This document shows positions 1 through 6,303 of a stretch of 13,298 nucleotides of DNA, one piece after another. Under the pieces are notes generated by a model that saw only the letters and a program-made list of their open reading frames with translations, did no database searches and was not told the origin of the DNA. The stretch covers positions 1-13,298 of the forward strand of contig JAJUFW010000027.1 of assembly GCA_029263555.1 (NCBI GenBank), given 5' to 3'. Source of the stretch: Alphaproteobacteria bacterium. Lineage in GTDB: Bacteria > Pseudomonadota > Alphaproteobacteria > DSM-16000 > Inquilinaceae. Position numbers and translations under genes: made by a program. The stretch's first letter is position 1. Each line of letters begins with the position of its first letter.

Positions 1-283
1 CCTCAATACGCTGCTCGGCTGCGACGCCGCCAAGGACGGGGCCAACCGCGCCCGCTGGTGCTACGAGCCGTTCGACGATCTGGTCACGCAGGCCAAGCTG
101 GTGAGCGACGTTGCCGAACGCACGCGCCTTTACGAGGAAGCGCAGGTCATCTTCAAGGAGCAGGCGCCCTGGGTGACCATCGGCCACTCGGTCGTCACCC
201 AGCCGATGCTCAAGGAAGTCCAGAACTACAAGATCGATCCGTTCGGCGGTCACCAGTTCTACGACGTGACCCTGGCGGAATAG
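1..283 (+). CDS. dppA: DppA-type ABC substrate-binding protein, C-terminal part
   Basis: This is the 3' end of a gene whose start lies left of the window; codons are in frame from base 2 and the stop is TAG at 281-283. About 93 residues remain. They match the C-terminus of family-5 extracytoplasmic solute-binding proteins: a cysteine followed by a loop and the RWCYEPFDDLV block, then an ERTRLYEEAQ helix, the EQAPW motif and an IGHS strand. As I recall it, E. coli DppA ends in the same way, including the WCYKPF segment. Such proteins capture di- or oligopeptides in the periplasm and deliver them to the permease. The following permease and ATPase genes are its evident partners. Substrate cannot be told from this fragment; dipeptides are the default, and haem or other small peptides remain possible. 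Confidence 0.9.
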   Translation, partial: LNTLLGCDAAKDGANRARWCYEPFDDLVTQAKLVSDVAERTRLYEEAQVIFKEQAPWVTIGHSVVTQPMLKEVQNYKIDPFGGHQFYDVTLAE

Positions 284-306
284 GCCGATTCGGGCCGTAC
301 AGGATC

Positions 307-330
307 AGGCGGGGAGCGTGCTTCCCGCCT
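307..330 (+). terminator. Intercistronic stem-loop after dppA
   Basis: AGGCGGGGAGC and GCTTCCCGCCT form an 11-bp inverted repeat with one G-T pair, separated by only GT, so the real loop is four bases. No T-run follows; the next bases are AATCCATTG. It lies 24 bases after the binding-protein stop and 25 bases before the permease start. Stem-loops in this position often protect the binding-protein mRNA 3' end or cause partial termination, which raises binding protein over permease. Which of the two applies here cannot be decided from sequence. Confidence 0.6.
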
Positions 331-355
331 AATCCATTGAATAAGCCATATTGCG

Positions 356-1366
356 ATGCTGCGGTTTCTCCTGACGCGCGTCAGCCTGATCATTCCGACA
401 TTCCTCGGAGTGACGCTGCTCACTTTTGCCCTGATCCGGCTCGTTCCGGGCGACCCGATCCTGCTTCTGGCGGGCGAGCGGGCGGTCGATCCCGAGCGGT
501 ACGCCCAGCTCCGCTCGGCGATGGGCCTGGACCGCCCGCTGCTCGAGCAGTACGCGATCTATATCTGGAACGTGCTTCAGGGTGATCTGGGCCGGTCGAT
601 CGTGACCAAGCGGCCAGTGCTGAGCGAGTTCCTGGCGCTGTTTCCGGCGACGCTGGAACTGGCGATCTGCGCGATCCTGTTCGCCGTCGTGGTCGGCCTT
701 CCGGTCGGCATCCTGGCGGGCGTCCGCCGGGGCAAGATCGCCGATCATACGGTCATGGGGCTGTCCCTCACCGGATATTCGATGCCGATCTTCTGGTGGG
801 GCATCCTGCTTATCCTGCTGTTCTCGGTCACGCTCGGCTGGACGCCGGTATCCGGCCGGATCGACGTCCGCTACTGGGTCGACTCCGTCACCGGCTTCAT
901 GCTGATCGACAGTCTTCTGTCCGACGAGCCGGGGGCGTTCAGGTCGGCCGTCAGCCACCTCATCCTGCCGACGATCGTGCTGGGGACGATTCCGCTCGCC
1001 GTCGTCGCACGCATGACCCGTTCGGCGATGCTGGAGGTGCTGAACGAGGACTATATCCGCACGGCCCGCGCGAAGGGGCTGTCGCCCGCCCGGGTGATCT
1101 GGGTTCACGCGCTCCGCAACGCGCTGATTCCGGTCATCACGGTGATCGGCCTCCAAGTCAGCGTGCTTCTGACCGGCGCCATCCTGACCGAGACGATCTT
1201 CTCCTGGCCGGGCGTTGGGAAATGGATCCTCGAAAGCGTCTACCGGCGGGACTATCCGATCCTCCAGGGCGGGGTCCTGCTGCTTGCGACCGTCGTGATC
1301 ATCGTCAACCTGACGGTCGAGGTCCTTTACGGAATCATCAATCCACGCATCAGCAGGGGCCGGTAG
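356..1366 (+). CDS. dppB: Dipeptide-type ABC transporter permease, DppB family
   Basis: Inner-membrane permease subunit of 336 aa, the usual size for DppB. The N-terminal membrane segment (about residues 8-31) runs into LVPGDP, a DppB/OppB hallmark. GDLGRS follows at 76-81. Further hydrophobic segments lie near 100-122, 133-160, 200-218, 258-280 and 305-328. The cytoplasmic EAA-type coupling loop, which docks onto the ATPases, starts at EDYIRTARAKG (231-241) and continues to ALRNALIP. The ATG at 356 is the only reasonable start: an in-frame TGA lies at 338-340 and no clear ribosome-binding sequence is visible, so translation may be weak. The gene follows dppA after a stem-loop and precedes dppC by four bases. 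Confidence 0.95.
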   Translation: MLRFLLTRVSLIIPTFLGVTLLTFALIRLVPGDPILLLAGERAVDPERYAQLRSAMGLDRPLLEQYAIYIWNVLQGDLGRSIVTKRPVLSEFLALFPATLELAICAILFAVVVGLPVGILAGVRRGKIADHTVMGLSLTGYSMPIFWWGILLILLFSVTLGWTPVSGRIDVRYWVDSVTGFMLIDSLLSDEPGAFRSAVSHLILPTIVLGTIPLAVVARMTRSAMLEVLNEDYIRTARAKGLSPARVIWVHALRNALIPVITVIGLQVSVLLTGAILTETIFSWPGVGKWILESVYRRDYPILQGGVLLLATVVIIVNLTVEVLYGIINPRISRGR

Positions 1367-1370
1367 GACG

Positions 1371-2288
1371 ATGAGCATCGAAGCCCCCGTTACGGCAACG
1401 GCCCCGGTTTCGACGGGTCCCGACGCCCCTCCCCACCCGCTCGTGGATTTCTGGCGGGATTTCGGCCGCAACAAGGGAGCGGTCGCAGGGCTGGTCGTGA
1501 TCGTTCTCGTCACGCTGATGGCGATCTTTGCCGACTTCGTCGCCCCCCATTCGCCGATCGAGCAGTTCCGCGACGCTCTGCTGCGGCCGCCGGCCTGGAC
1601 CGAGAACGGGAGTTGGACCTACCCGCTCGGCACCGACGCGGTCGGCCGCGATCTCCTGTCCCGGCTGATCTTCGGCGCGCGCCTGTCCATGCTGATCGGC
1701 TTCATCGTCGTCACCCTGTCGCTCATCGTCGGGGTGACGCTCGGCCTCATTGCTGGCTTCTTCCAGGGACCGGTCGCGATCGTGATCATGCGGGCGATGG
1801 ACATCGTGCTGTCCCTGCCGTCGATCCTGCTGGCGATCGTCATCGTGACCATACTCGGCCCCAGCCTCATCAATGCGATGATCGCCGTGACCGTGGTCGT
1901 GACGCCGCACTATGTCCGGCTGACCCGGGCCGCCGTCATGACCGAGCTGTCGCGCGACTACGTGACCGCGTCCAGGCTTGCCGGCGCCGGCCTCCTCCGG
2001 CTCATGCTGGTGACGGTCCTGCCCAACTGCGTGCCGCCGCTGATCGTTCAGGCGACTCTCGGCTTCTCCACGGCCATCCTCGATGCGGCCGCTCTCGGCT
2101 TCCTCGGGCTCGGCGCGCAGCCGCCGACGGCAGAGTGGGGAACCATGCTTTCCAACAGCCGGGAGTTCATCCGAAGCGCCTGGTGGGTCGTCACCTTCCC
2201 CGGGCTCGCCATCCTGATCACCGTTCTGGCGTTCAACCTGCTGGGCGACGGCCTGCGGGACGCCCTCGATCCCAAGCTGAAACGCTGA
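1371..2288 (+). CDS. dppC: Dipeptide-type ABC transporter permease, DppC family
   Basis: Second membrane subunit, 305 aa. A cytoplasmic N-terminal tail (residues 1-34) precedes the first membrane segment (about 37-58). The DppC/OppC signature LGTDAVGRDLLSRL is at 86-99. Four or five more hydrophobic segments follow, and the EAA coupling loop lies at about 195-220 (RDYVTASRLAGAG to VLPN). The C-terminus LGDGLRDALDPKLKR is typical of the family. The ATG at 1371 comes four bases after the dppB stop, with AGGA close upstream. Its stop codon overlaps the dppD start by one base (TGATG), which suggests translational coupling. It pairs with DppB to form the transmembrane channel. Confidence 0.95.
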   Translation: MSIEAPVTATAPVSTGPDAPPHPLVDFWRDFGRNKGAVAGLVVIVLVTLMAIFADFVAPHSPIEQFRDALLRPPAWTENGSWTYPLGTDAVGRDLLSRLIFGARLSMLIGFIVVTLSLIVGVTLGLIAGFFQGPVAIVIMRAMDIVLSLPSILLAIVIVTILGPSLINAMIAVTVVVTPHYVRLTRAAVMTELSRDYVTASRLAGAGLLRLMLVTVLPNCVPPLIVQATLGFSTAILDAAALGFLGLGAQPPTAEWGTMLSNSREFIRSAWWVVTFPGLAILITVLAFNLLGDGLRDALDPKLKR

Positions 2289-3280
2289 TGCCTCTGCTTG
2301 AAATCCGCAATCTGACGGTCGAGTTTCCGACCGCACGGGGCTGGTTCCGCGCCGTCGAGGGCGTCGACCTCACGATCAACGAGGGCGAGCTGGTCGGCGT
2401 CGTGGGCGAGTCCGGATCGGGCAAGAGCATGTCGATGCTCGCGCTCATGGGGCTCGTCCCCTTCCCTGGCAAGGTCACCGCCGATCTCATGACCTTCGAC
2501 GGCCGCGACATGCTGAAGATCTCCCCGCGCGAGCGGCGGAAGATCACCGGCAAGGATGTGGCGATGATCTTCCAGGAGCCGATGACGAGCCTCAATCCGT
2601 GCTTCACCGTCGGCTTCCAGATCATGGAAGCGCTGAAGGTCCATGAGGGCGGCACCCGTGCCGAGCGCCGGCGCCGGGCCATCGACCTGCTGGATCGGGT
2701 CGGCATTCCGGCGCCCGACCAGCGCCTCTCCAGCTTTCCGCATCAGCTTTCCGGCGGCATGAACCAGCGGGTCATGATCGCCATGGCGATCGCCTGCAAC
2801 CCGCGGCTGCTGTTGGCCGACGAACCGACGACCGCCCTGGACGTCACGATCCAGGCGCAGATCCTGGACCTTCTGGTCGAGCTCCAGAAGGAGCGCGGCA
2901 TGGCCATGATGCTGGTGACCCACAACATGGGCGTCGTTGCGGAGACCGCCGAACGCGTCGTCGTGATGTATGCGGGCCAGGTCATGGAACAGCGCTCCGT
3001 GGAGACGCTGTTCGATCATCCGCGCCACCCCTATACGGCGGCGCTCTTGTCCGCCCTGCCCGAACGCAGCCCGGACACGGCGCGCCTGCCGACCATTCCG
3101 GGCGTCGTTCCCGGCGCCTATGACCGCCCGTCGGGCTGCCTGTTCAGCCCCCGCTGCGCCTATGCCCGGGATCATTGCCACGCCGTGCGCCCGCATCTGG
3201 AACCGGACGTAACCGACGCGCATCCCGGCCGGGTGCGCTGTCACTACCCGCTGGGACGCGAGGGAGGGTCGGCGGCATGA
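2288..3280 (+). CDS. dppD: Dipeptide ABC transporter ATPase, DppD family
   Basis: Cytoplasmic ATPase of 330 aa, starting at the ATG that overlaps the dppC stop. Visible motifs are Walker A GESGSGKS (40-47), Q-loop Q96, signature LSGGM (154-158), Walker B LLLADEP (174-180) and H-loop H212. The tail after about residue 243 is the oligopeptide-transporter C-terminal domain, with cysteines at 284, 290, 297 and 318. Members of this family are reported to bind a [4Fe-4S] cluster there. Small oddities: asparagine follows the signature (LSGGMNQRV, where arginine is common) and follows the H-loop histidine (THNMG, where aspartate is common). All catalytic residues are present, so the protein should be active. 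It is expected to work as a heterodimer with DppF. The 3' end overlaps the dppF start by four bases (ATGA). Confidence 0.95.
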   Translation: MPLLEIRNLTVEFPTARGWFRAVEGVDLTINEGELVGVVGESGSGKSMSMLALMGLVPFPGKVTADLMTFDGRDMLKISPRERRKITGKDVAMIFQEPMTSLNPCFTVGFQIMEALKVHEGGTRAERRRRAIDLLDRVGIPAPDQRLSSFPHQLSGGMNQRVMIAMAIACNPRLLLADEPTTALDVTIQAQILDLLVELQKERGMAMMLVTHNMGVVAETAERVVVMYAGQVMEQRSVETLFDHPRHPYTAALLSALPERSPDTARLPTIPGVVPGAYDRPSGCLFSPRCAYARDHCHAVRPHLEPDVTDAHPGRVRCHYPLGREGGSAA

Positions 3281-4245
3281 GCGAGATTCTGGTCGCCGAA
3301 GAGCTGGCCCGGCACTATTCGGTCGGGCAGGGCACCTTCCGTGCCAAAGCGACGTTGCGGGCGGTCGACGGCGTCGGCTTCTCGCTGCAGCCCGGAAAGA
3401 CGCTGGCGGTCGTCGGCGAATCCGGATCGGGAAAATCCACCCTCGGGCGCATGATCACCCTGATCGAGCCGCCGACATCCGGTCGGCTTTCGGTCGAGGG
3501 CATCGACGCCGCCCGACCCAGCCGGAGCCAGTGGAAGCAGTTGCGCCGCGCGGTGCAGATGATCTTCCAGGATCCCTACGGATCGCTGAATCCGCGCAAG
3601 AAGATCGGCTCGATCCTCGAGGAATCCCTCATCATCAACACCGACATGTCCGCAGCCGAACGTGCCGAGAAGGCCCGCGAGATGCTGCGTAAGGTCGGTC
3701 TCCGGCCCGAGCACTACAGCCGTTATCCGCATATGTTCTCCGGCGGTCAACGCCAGCGGATCGCGATCGCCCGGGCCCTGATGCTGAACCCGAAGATCCT
3801 GGTCGCCGACGAACCCGTCTCGGCGCTTGACGTCTCGGTCCAGGCACAGGTGCTCAACCTGATGATGGACCTGCAGGACGAGTTCAACCTGGCCTATCTG
3901 TTCATCAGCCACGATCTCTCGGTGGTCCGGCACATCGCCGACGAGGTCCTCGTGCTCTATCTCGGGCGGACGGTGGAACAGGGCCCGAAGACAACGATCT
4001 ACGCCCGGCCGCGCCATCCCTATACCCGTGCGCTGCTGGCATCGACCCCGTCGGTCGACCCGGCACACCGGGCCCAGCGAATCGCCGTGAAGGGTGAACT
4101 GCCGTCGCCGCTGTCGCCCCCGTCCGGCTGCGTCTTCCGGTCGCGCTGTCCGCATGCGACCGATCGCTGCCGCGACGAAAGGCCGGAGCTGCGCGAGGTC
4201 GACGGGCGACGGGTCGCCTGCCACTACGCCGAGAGCATGGCCTGA
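3277..4245 (+). CDS. dppF: Dipeptide ABC transporter ATPase, DppF family
   Basis: Second ATPase of the importer, 322 aa. Motifs are Walker A GESGSGKS (47-54), Q-loop Q98 in IFQDPYGSLNP, signature FSGGQRQR (154-161), Walker B LVADEPVSALD (from about 175) and H212. The C-terminal domain carries cysteines 285, 291, 298 and 315, the same spacing as in DppD and typical of the [4Fe-4S] motif. The ATG at 3277 is chosen over upstream in-frame codons because AGGGAGG (3261-3267) sits upstream at a usable distance, homology starts at once, and the ATGA overlap with dppD fits coupling. It is the last gene of the first transporter set; the next 274 bases are non-coding. Confidence 0.95.
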   Translation: MSEILVAEELARHYSVGQGTFRAKATLRAVDGVGFSLQPGKTLAVVGESGSGKSTLGRMITLIEPPTSGRLSVEGIDAARPSRSQWKQLRRAVQMIFQDPYGSLNPRKKIGSILEESLIINTDMSAAERAEKAREMLRKVGLRPEHYSRYPHMFSGGQRQRIAIARALMLNPKILVADEPVSALDVSVQAQVLNLMMDLQDEFNLAYLFISHDLSVVRHIADEVLVLYLGRTVEQGPKTTIYARPRHPYTRALLASTPSVDPAHRAQRIAVKGELPSPLSPPSGCVFRSRCPHATDRCRDERPELREVDGRRVACHYAESMA

Positions 4246-4257
4246 CGCCGCAGCGTC
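4244..4257 (+). terminator. Weak hairpin at the dppF stop codon
   Basis: GACGC and GCGTC pair perfectly around a CGCA loop, overlapping the dppF stop. The downstream bases are pyrimidine-rich (CCTCCCTTCCC) but have no T-run. It is the only hairpin I see at the end of the first operon. A Rho-dependent end is equally likely. Confidence 0.25.
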
Positions 4258-4310
4258 CCTCCCTTCCCGGGTGGCGACACCTCCCTTTCGGCCTCCGCGT
4301 TATGGTGCGC

Positions 4311-4353
4311 GCCCATTATTTAGGCACAGCCCAATCGTGACTAATGGATGGGC
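4311..4353. promoter_or_regulatory. Dyad upstream of the amiC promoter
   Basis: GCCCATTA (4311-4318) is mirrored by TAATGG (4342-4347) and ATGGGC (4348-4353). A further GCCCA copy lies at 4329-4333. The block is more AT-rich than its surroundings and ends ten bases before the -35 element. It could be an activator or repressor site. No known regulator consensus is recognised. Confidence 0.3.
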
Positions 4354-4362
4354 ATTGTTCCC

Positions 4363-4390
4363 TTGACACCGGCCGGACCGGTGCTACGAT
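4363..4390 (+). promoter_or_regulatory. Sigma70-like promoter of the amiC-amiR-transporter operon
   Basis: A perfect -35 hexamer TTGACA (4363-4368) is separated by 16 bases from TACGAT (4385-4390), which matches the -10 consensus at four of six positions. Transcription would start near 4396-4398, leaving a leader of about 120 nt before amiC. This is the best promoter match I found in the window. It is the only good candidate ahead of the seven-gene operon. Confidence 0.7.
4367..4383. promoter_or_regulatory. Perfect inverted repeat between -35 and -10
   Basis: CACCGG (4367-4372) and CCGGTG (4378-4383) are perfect complements around the five-base centre CCGGA. The repeat fills most of the promoter spacer, so a bound protein would block or remodel RNA polymerase. 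The sequence is simple and GC-rich, so chance is possible. Confidence 0.4.
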
Positions 4391-4404
4391 TTAGTTGCAA
4401 CATA

Positions 4405-4434
4405 TCGGCAACTTGGCCGGACGGCAGTTTCGCC
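4405..4434 (+). promoter_or_regulatory. Candidate ANTAR-binding dual hairpin in the amiC leader
   Basis: Two short hairpins with six-base loops lie in tandem. P1 pairs T4405-C4409 with G4416-G4420 (CGGC/GCCG plus a U-G pair), loop AACUUG. P2 pairs GGC (4423-4425) with GCC (4432-4434), loop AGUUUC. The two units are a direct repeat: 4406-4418 and 4422-4434 agree at 10 of 13 positions, with a period of 16. ANTAR proteins of the AmiR/NasR kind are known to bind tandem hairpins with hexanucleotide loops. The described loops have A at position 1 and G at position 4. Here A1 is kept in both loops but position 4 is U in both. P2 has only three pairs, so it would need protein to be stable. An ANTAR gene lies directly downstream. 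Confidence 0.5.
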
Positions 4435-4483
4435 CCGATACCCGCTGCAGGACTGCAGGCTGGGTGCGGGGCTTCTTGCATTT
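4432..4483 (+). terminator. Leader attenuator hairpin
   Basis: GCCCCG (4432-4437) pairs with CGGGGC (4467-4472). Inside it, ACCC (4440-4443) pairs with GGGT (4462-4465) and CTGCA (4445-4449) with TGCAG (4454-4458), closed by a GGAC loop. That gives about 16 pairs with small bulges. It is followed at once by TTCTTGCATTT (4473-4483). The T-tract is imperfect but reasonable for GC-rich DNA. The 5' foot (4432-4434) is also the 3' arm of the P2 hairpin, so an ANTAR protein that stabilises P2 would open this terminator. Confidence 0.5.
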
Positions 4484-4490
4484 GGGGGGT

Positions 4491-4504
4491 CGGGCGGAAG
4501 CCCG
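4491..4504 (+). promoter_or_regulatory. Small hairpin just upstream of the amiC ribosome-binding site
   Basis: CGGGC and GCCCG form five perfect pairs around GGAA, a stable GNRA-type tetraloop. It ends at the first base of the GGTGGAG ribosome-binding sequence and could tune access of ribosomes. It also sits against the alternative GTG at 4505, which makes that start less attractive. Confidence 0.35.
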
Positions 4505-4510
4505 GTGGAG
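4504..4510 (+). promoter_or_regulatory. Ribosome-binding site that decides the amiC start
   Basis: GGTGGAG is followed by a nine-base spacer and GTG at 4520. The alternative GTG at 4505 lies inside this element and has only GGAAG four bases upstream, within a hairpin. This favours 4520. Confidence 0.55.
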
Positions 4511-4519
4511 CAAAACCTC

Positions 4520-5704
4520 GTGACCGCGGTCGTCGCATATCCGATCGGGATCCTCTATTCGACCTCGGGGCCATACGCCGTCCTGGGCAAGGACGGTCTC
4601 GACGGCGCACTGACGGCGCTGGCCGAGGTGAACGAGGATCCGCGGTACCCCTTCCGCCTGCGGCCGGAAATCGGCGATCCCGGCGGCGCGATCGAACGCT
4701 ACGAGCGCTGCGCCGACGCGATGCTGCGCGAGCAGCAGGTCCGGCACGTCGTCGGCGCCACCACATCGTGGAGCCGAAAGGAGATCATTCCGGTCGCCGA
4801 GCGCCACGGCGGGCTCCTCTGGTACGCCTGCCCCTATGAGGGGTTCGAAACCAACGACCGGGTGATCTATCTCGGCGCCTGTCCCAACCAGCACATCGTT
4901 CCGCTGTTCGACTTCGTCCTGCCTCGCTTCGGCACCGACGCCTATCTCGTCGGATCGAACTACATCTGGGGCTGGGAGACCAACCGCATCGCCCGCGAGC
5001 TGGTGTCCGCCTGCGGCGGCCGGGTGCTGGGTGAAAGATATCTGCCCCTCGGCTCGACCGAGGTCGAGCGCATCATCCACGAGATCCGGCAGAAGCGCCC
5101 CAGCTTCGTCCTGAACAACCTGATCGGCCCGTCGAGCTACGCCTTTCTTGCCAATTACCGCCGACTGGCCGACGCGGATCCGGCATTCGACCCGCTGCGC
5201 CGCCCGGTGCTGAGCTGCAACCTGACCGAAGCCGAACTGGATTTGGTCGGCGCGGCCGGCGTCGGCCACTTGGCGACCGCGATCTATTTCGAAAGCCTGC
5301 CCAGCGCGGAGAATGCCGCGTTCCTGGAGCGCGTCCGCGCCCGGCACGGCGCCGAGCGGCGGATCTCCGCCTTCTACGTCGCCTCATATCTTGCCGTGCG
5401 GATGCTGGCCGAGGCGATCCGCGAAGCCGGGACGGACGATCCGGACGCGGTGCTGGCCATCGTGACGACGCGCAGCTTCCCCTCGCCCATGGGCGAGGTT
5501 GCGATCGACCGCCGCACCAACCACGCGGCGCTCACGCCCTATCTTGGCCGGATCGCCGCCGACCGCCGGTTCGAGATCCTGACAGGCGCCGGCCGCCCGG
5601 TGGCGCCTGACCCCTATCTGGTAGACTATGATCCCGGAGCTTTGCGCGCGGTCGTGAGCGGCGGCCGGGGCACGAAGCCTCCTCTGCAGCTGGTCTCGAC
5701 ATGA
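4520..5704 (+). CDS. amiC: AmiC-like cytoplasmic amide sensor (periplasmic-binding-protein fold)
   Basis: A 394-aa protein with the type-I periplasmic-binding fold that resembles AmiC of the Pseudomonas amidase operon and, more distantly, UrtA/FmdD binding proteins. Conserved blocks are PIGILYSTSG (8-17), a DPGG turn, SWSRKEIIPV (83-92), YACPYEGFE (102-110), a PNQ motif and GSNYIWGWETN (145-155). It begins directly at the first strand and has no signal peptide, so it should stay in the cytoplasm and sense rather than transport. In Pseudomonas, AmiC sequesters AmiR until an amide binds; the same is inferred here because amiR follows with a 4-base overlap. At positions aligning with the AmiC acetamide pocket I see Cys104 (Thr in AmiC) and Trp150 (Tyr in AmiC), so the ligand may differ. 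Start chosen from the ribosome-binding site; GTG 4505 would add five residues. Confidence 0.88.
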   Translation: MTAVVAYPIGILYSTSGPYAVLGKDGLDGALTALAEVNEDPRYPFRLRPEIGDPGGAIERYERCADAMLREQQVRHVVGATTSWSRKEIIPVAERHGGLLWYACPYEGFETNDRVIYLGACPNQHIVPLFDFVLPRFGTDAYLVGSNYIWGWETNRIARELVSACGGRVLGERYLPLGSTEVERIIHEIRQKRPSFVLNNLIGPSSYAFLANYRRLADADPAFDPLRRPVLSCNLTEAELDLVGAAGVGHLATAIYFESLPSAENAAFLERVRARHGAERRISAFYVASYLAVRMLAEAIREAGTDDPDAVLAIVTTRSFPSPMGEVAIDRRTNHAALTPYLGRIAADRRFEILTGAGRPVAPDPYLVDYDPGALRAVVSGGRGTKPPLQLVST

Positions 5705-6303
5705 ACAGGCTGCACCTTACCCCGAATTTCCGGGGCTGGACCGCCATCGTCCTGCATCGGCCGCATGCCGCCGCGGACGCGGTTCTGAGGCAGCTCGAAC
5801 GCCTGGGCATCGCCGCCCACCGCGTCTGGTCGGAGCTCGGCCCCGAGGATGCCGGGGCGGATGTCGTCTTCTTCGACGCCGACATGGGCTATGACGACCA
5901 GTTCCCGTGGCCGGCCGGCCAGGCCCCGATGCCGTTGATCGCCCTGCTCGGCTCCGAGGCGCCGGGCCGCGTGCAATGGGCGCTGACCCAGGGCGCCGAC
6001 GCCCATCTCCTGAAGCCGATCGGCTCCGGCGGCGTGTTCAGCTCGCTCGTCATCGCCGAGCGGTCGTATCACGCGCGGGAGCGCCTCACCCGCGAGGTCG
6101 AGGACCTGAAGGGACGGCTCGCACGCCGGCCGCAGGTCGCGCGAGCCATGGTCATGCTCATGATGTCCGAACAGATCGACGAGACGGCGGCCTTCCGCCG
6201 CCTGCGTGAAATCGCCATGGCGTCCCGGCGGACCATCGAGGACGCCGCCGAGACGCTCATCGAAAACAGGAATCATCCGGATGTCTCTCGTCACCGCGCC
6301 TGA
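5701..6303 (+). CDS. amiR: AmiR-like ANTAR-domain RNA-binding antiterminator
   Basis: A 200-aa protein built like AmiR: a receiver-like domain (about 12-115), a charged helical linker (118-140) and an ANTAR domain (about 136-188) with QVARAMVMLM, an AAFRRLREIAM stretch and DAAETLI. ANTAR domains bind tandem hairpins in nascent mRNA and prevent termination. AmiR-type receivers are usually not phosphorylated but are controlled by AmiC binding. Here Asp59 in DVVFFDADM lies where a phospho-acceptor would be, and Lys105-Pro106 matches the conserved LysPro. The acidic pair after the first strand is missing (IVLHRPH), so normal phosphorylation is doubtful. The gene overlaps amiC by four bases and the next permease gene by 23. 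Its likely target is the leader at 4405-4483. Confidence 0.9.
   Translation: MNRLHLTPNFRGWTAIVLHRPHAAADAVLRQLERLGIAAHRVWSELGPEDAGADVVFFDADMGYDDQFPWPAGQAPMPLIALLGSEAPGRVQWALTQGADAHLLKPIGSGGVFSSLVIAERSYHARERLTREVEDLKGRLARRPQVARAMVMLMMSEQIDETAAFRRLREIAMASRRTIEDAAETLIENRNHPDVSRHRA

Noticed and set aside
329..1513. Long - strand open frame across dppB and the start of dppC
   Set aside because: It spans two conserved genes and their junction in antisense and has low-complexity charged composition.
1613..2287. N-terminal extension of the dppD frame back into dppC
   Set aside because: The extended part is an out-of-frame reading of dppC, rich in Arg and Pro. The true start is the ATG at 2288 that overlaps the dppC stop.
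4321..4364. Possible sigma54 promoter (GGCAC near 4323 and TGGGC near 4349)
   Set aside because: No GC lies at the required ten-base spacing after either GG, whereas a good sigma70-type promoter lies right next to it.
4394..4409. Hairpin GTTGC / GCAAC at the very start of the leader
   Set aside because: Only five pairs with a large loop, and it competes with the better P1 hairpin at 4405-4420; kept only as a possible alternative fold.
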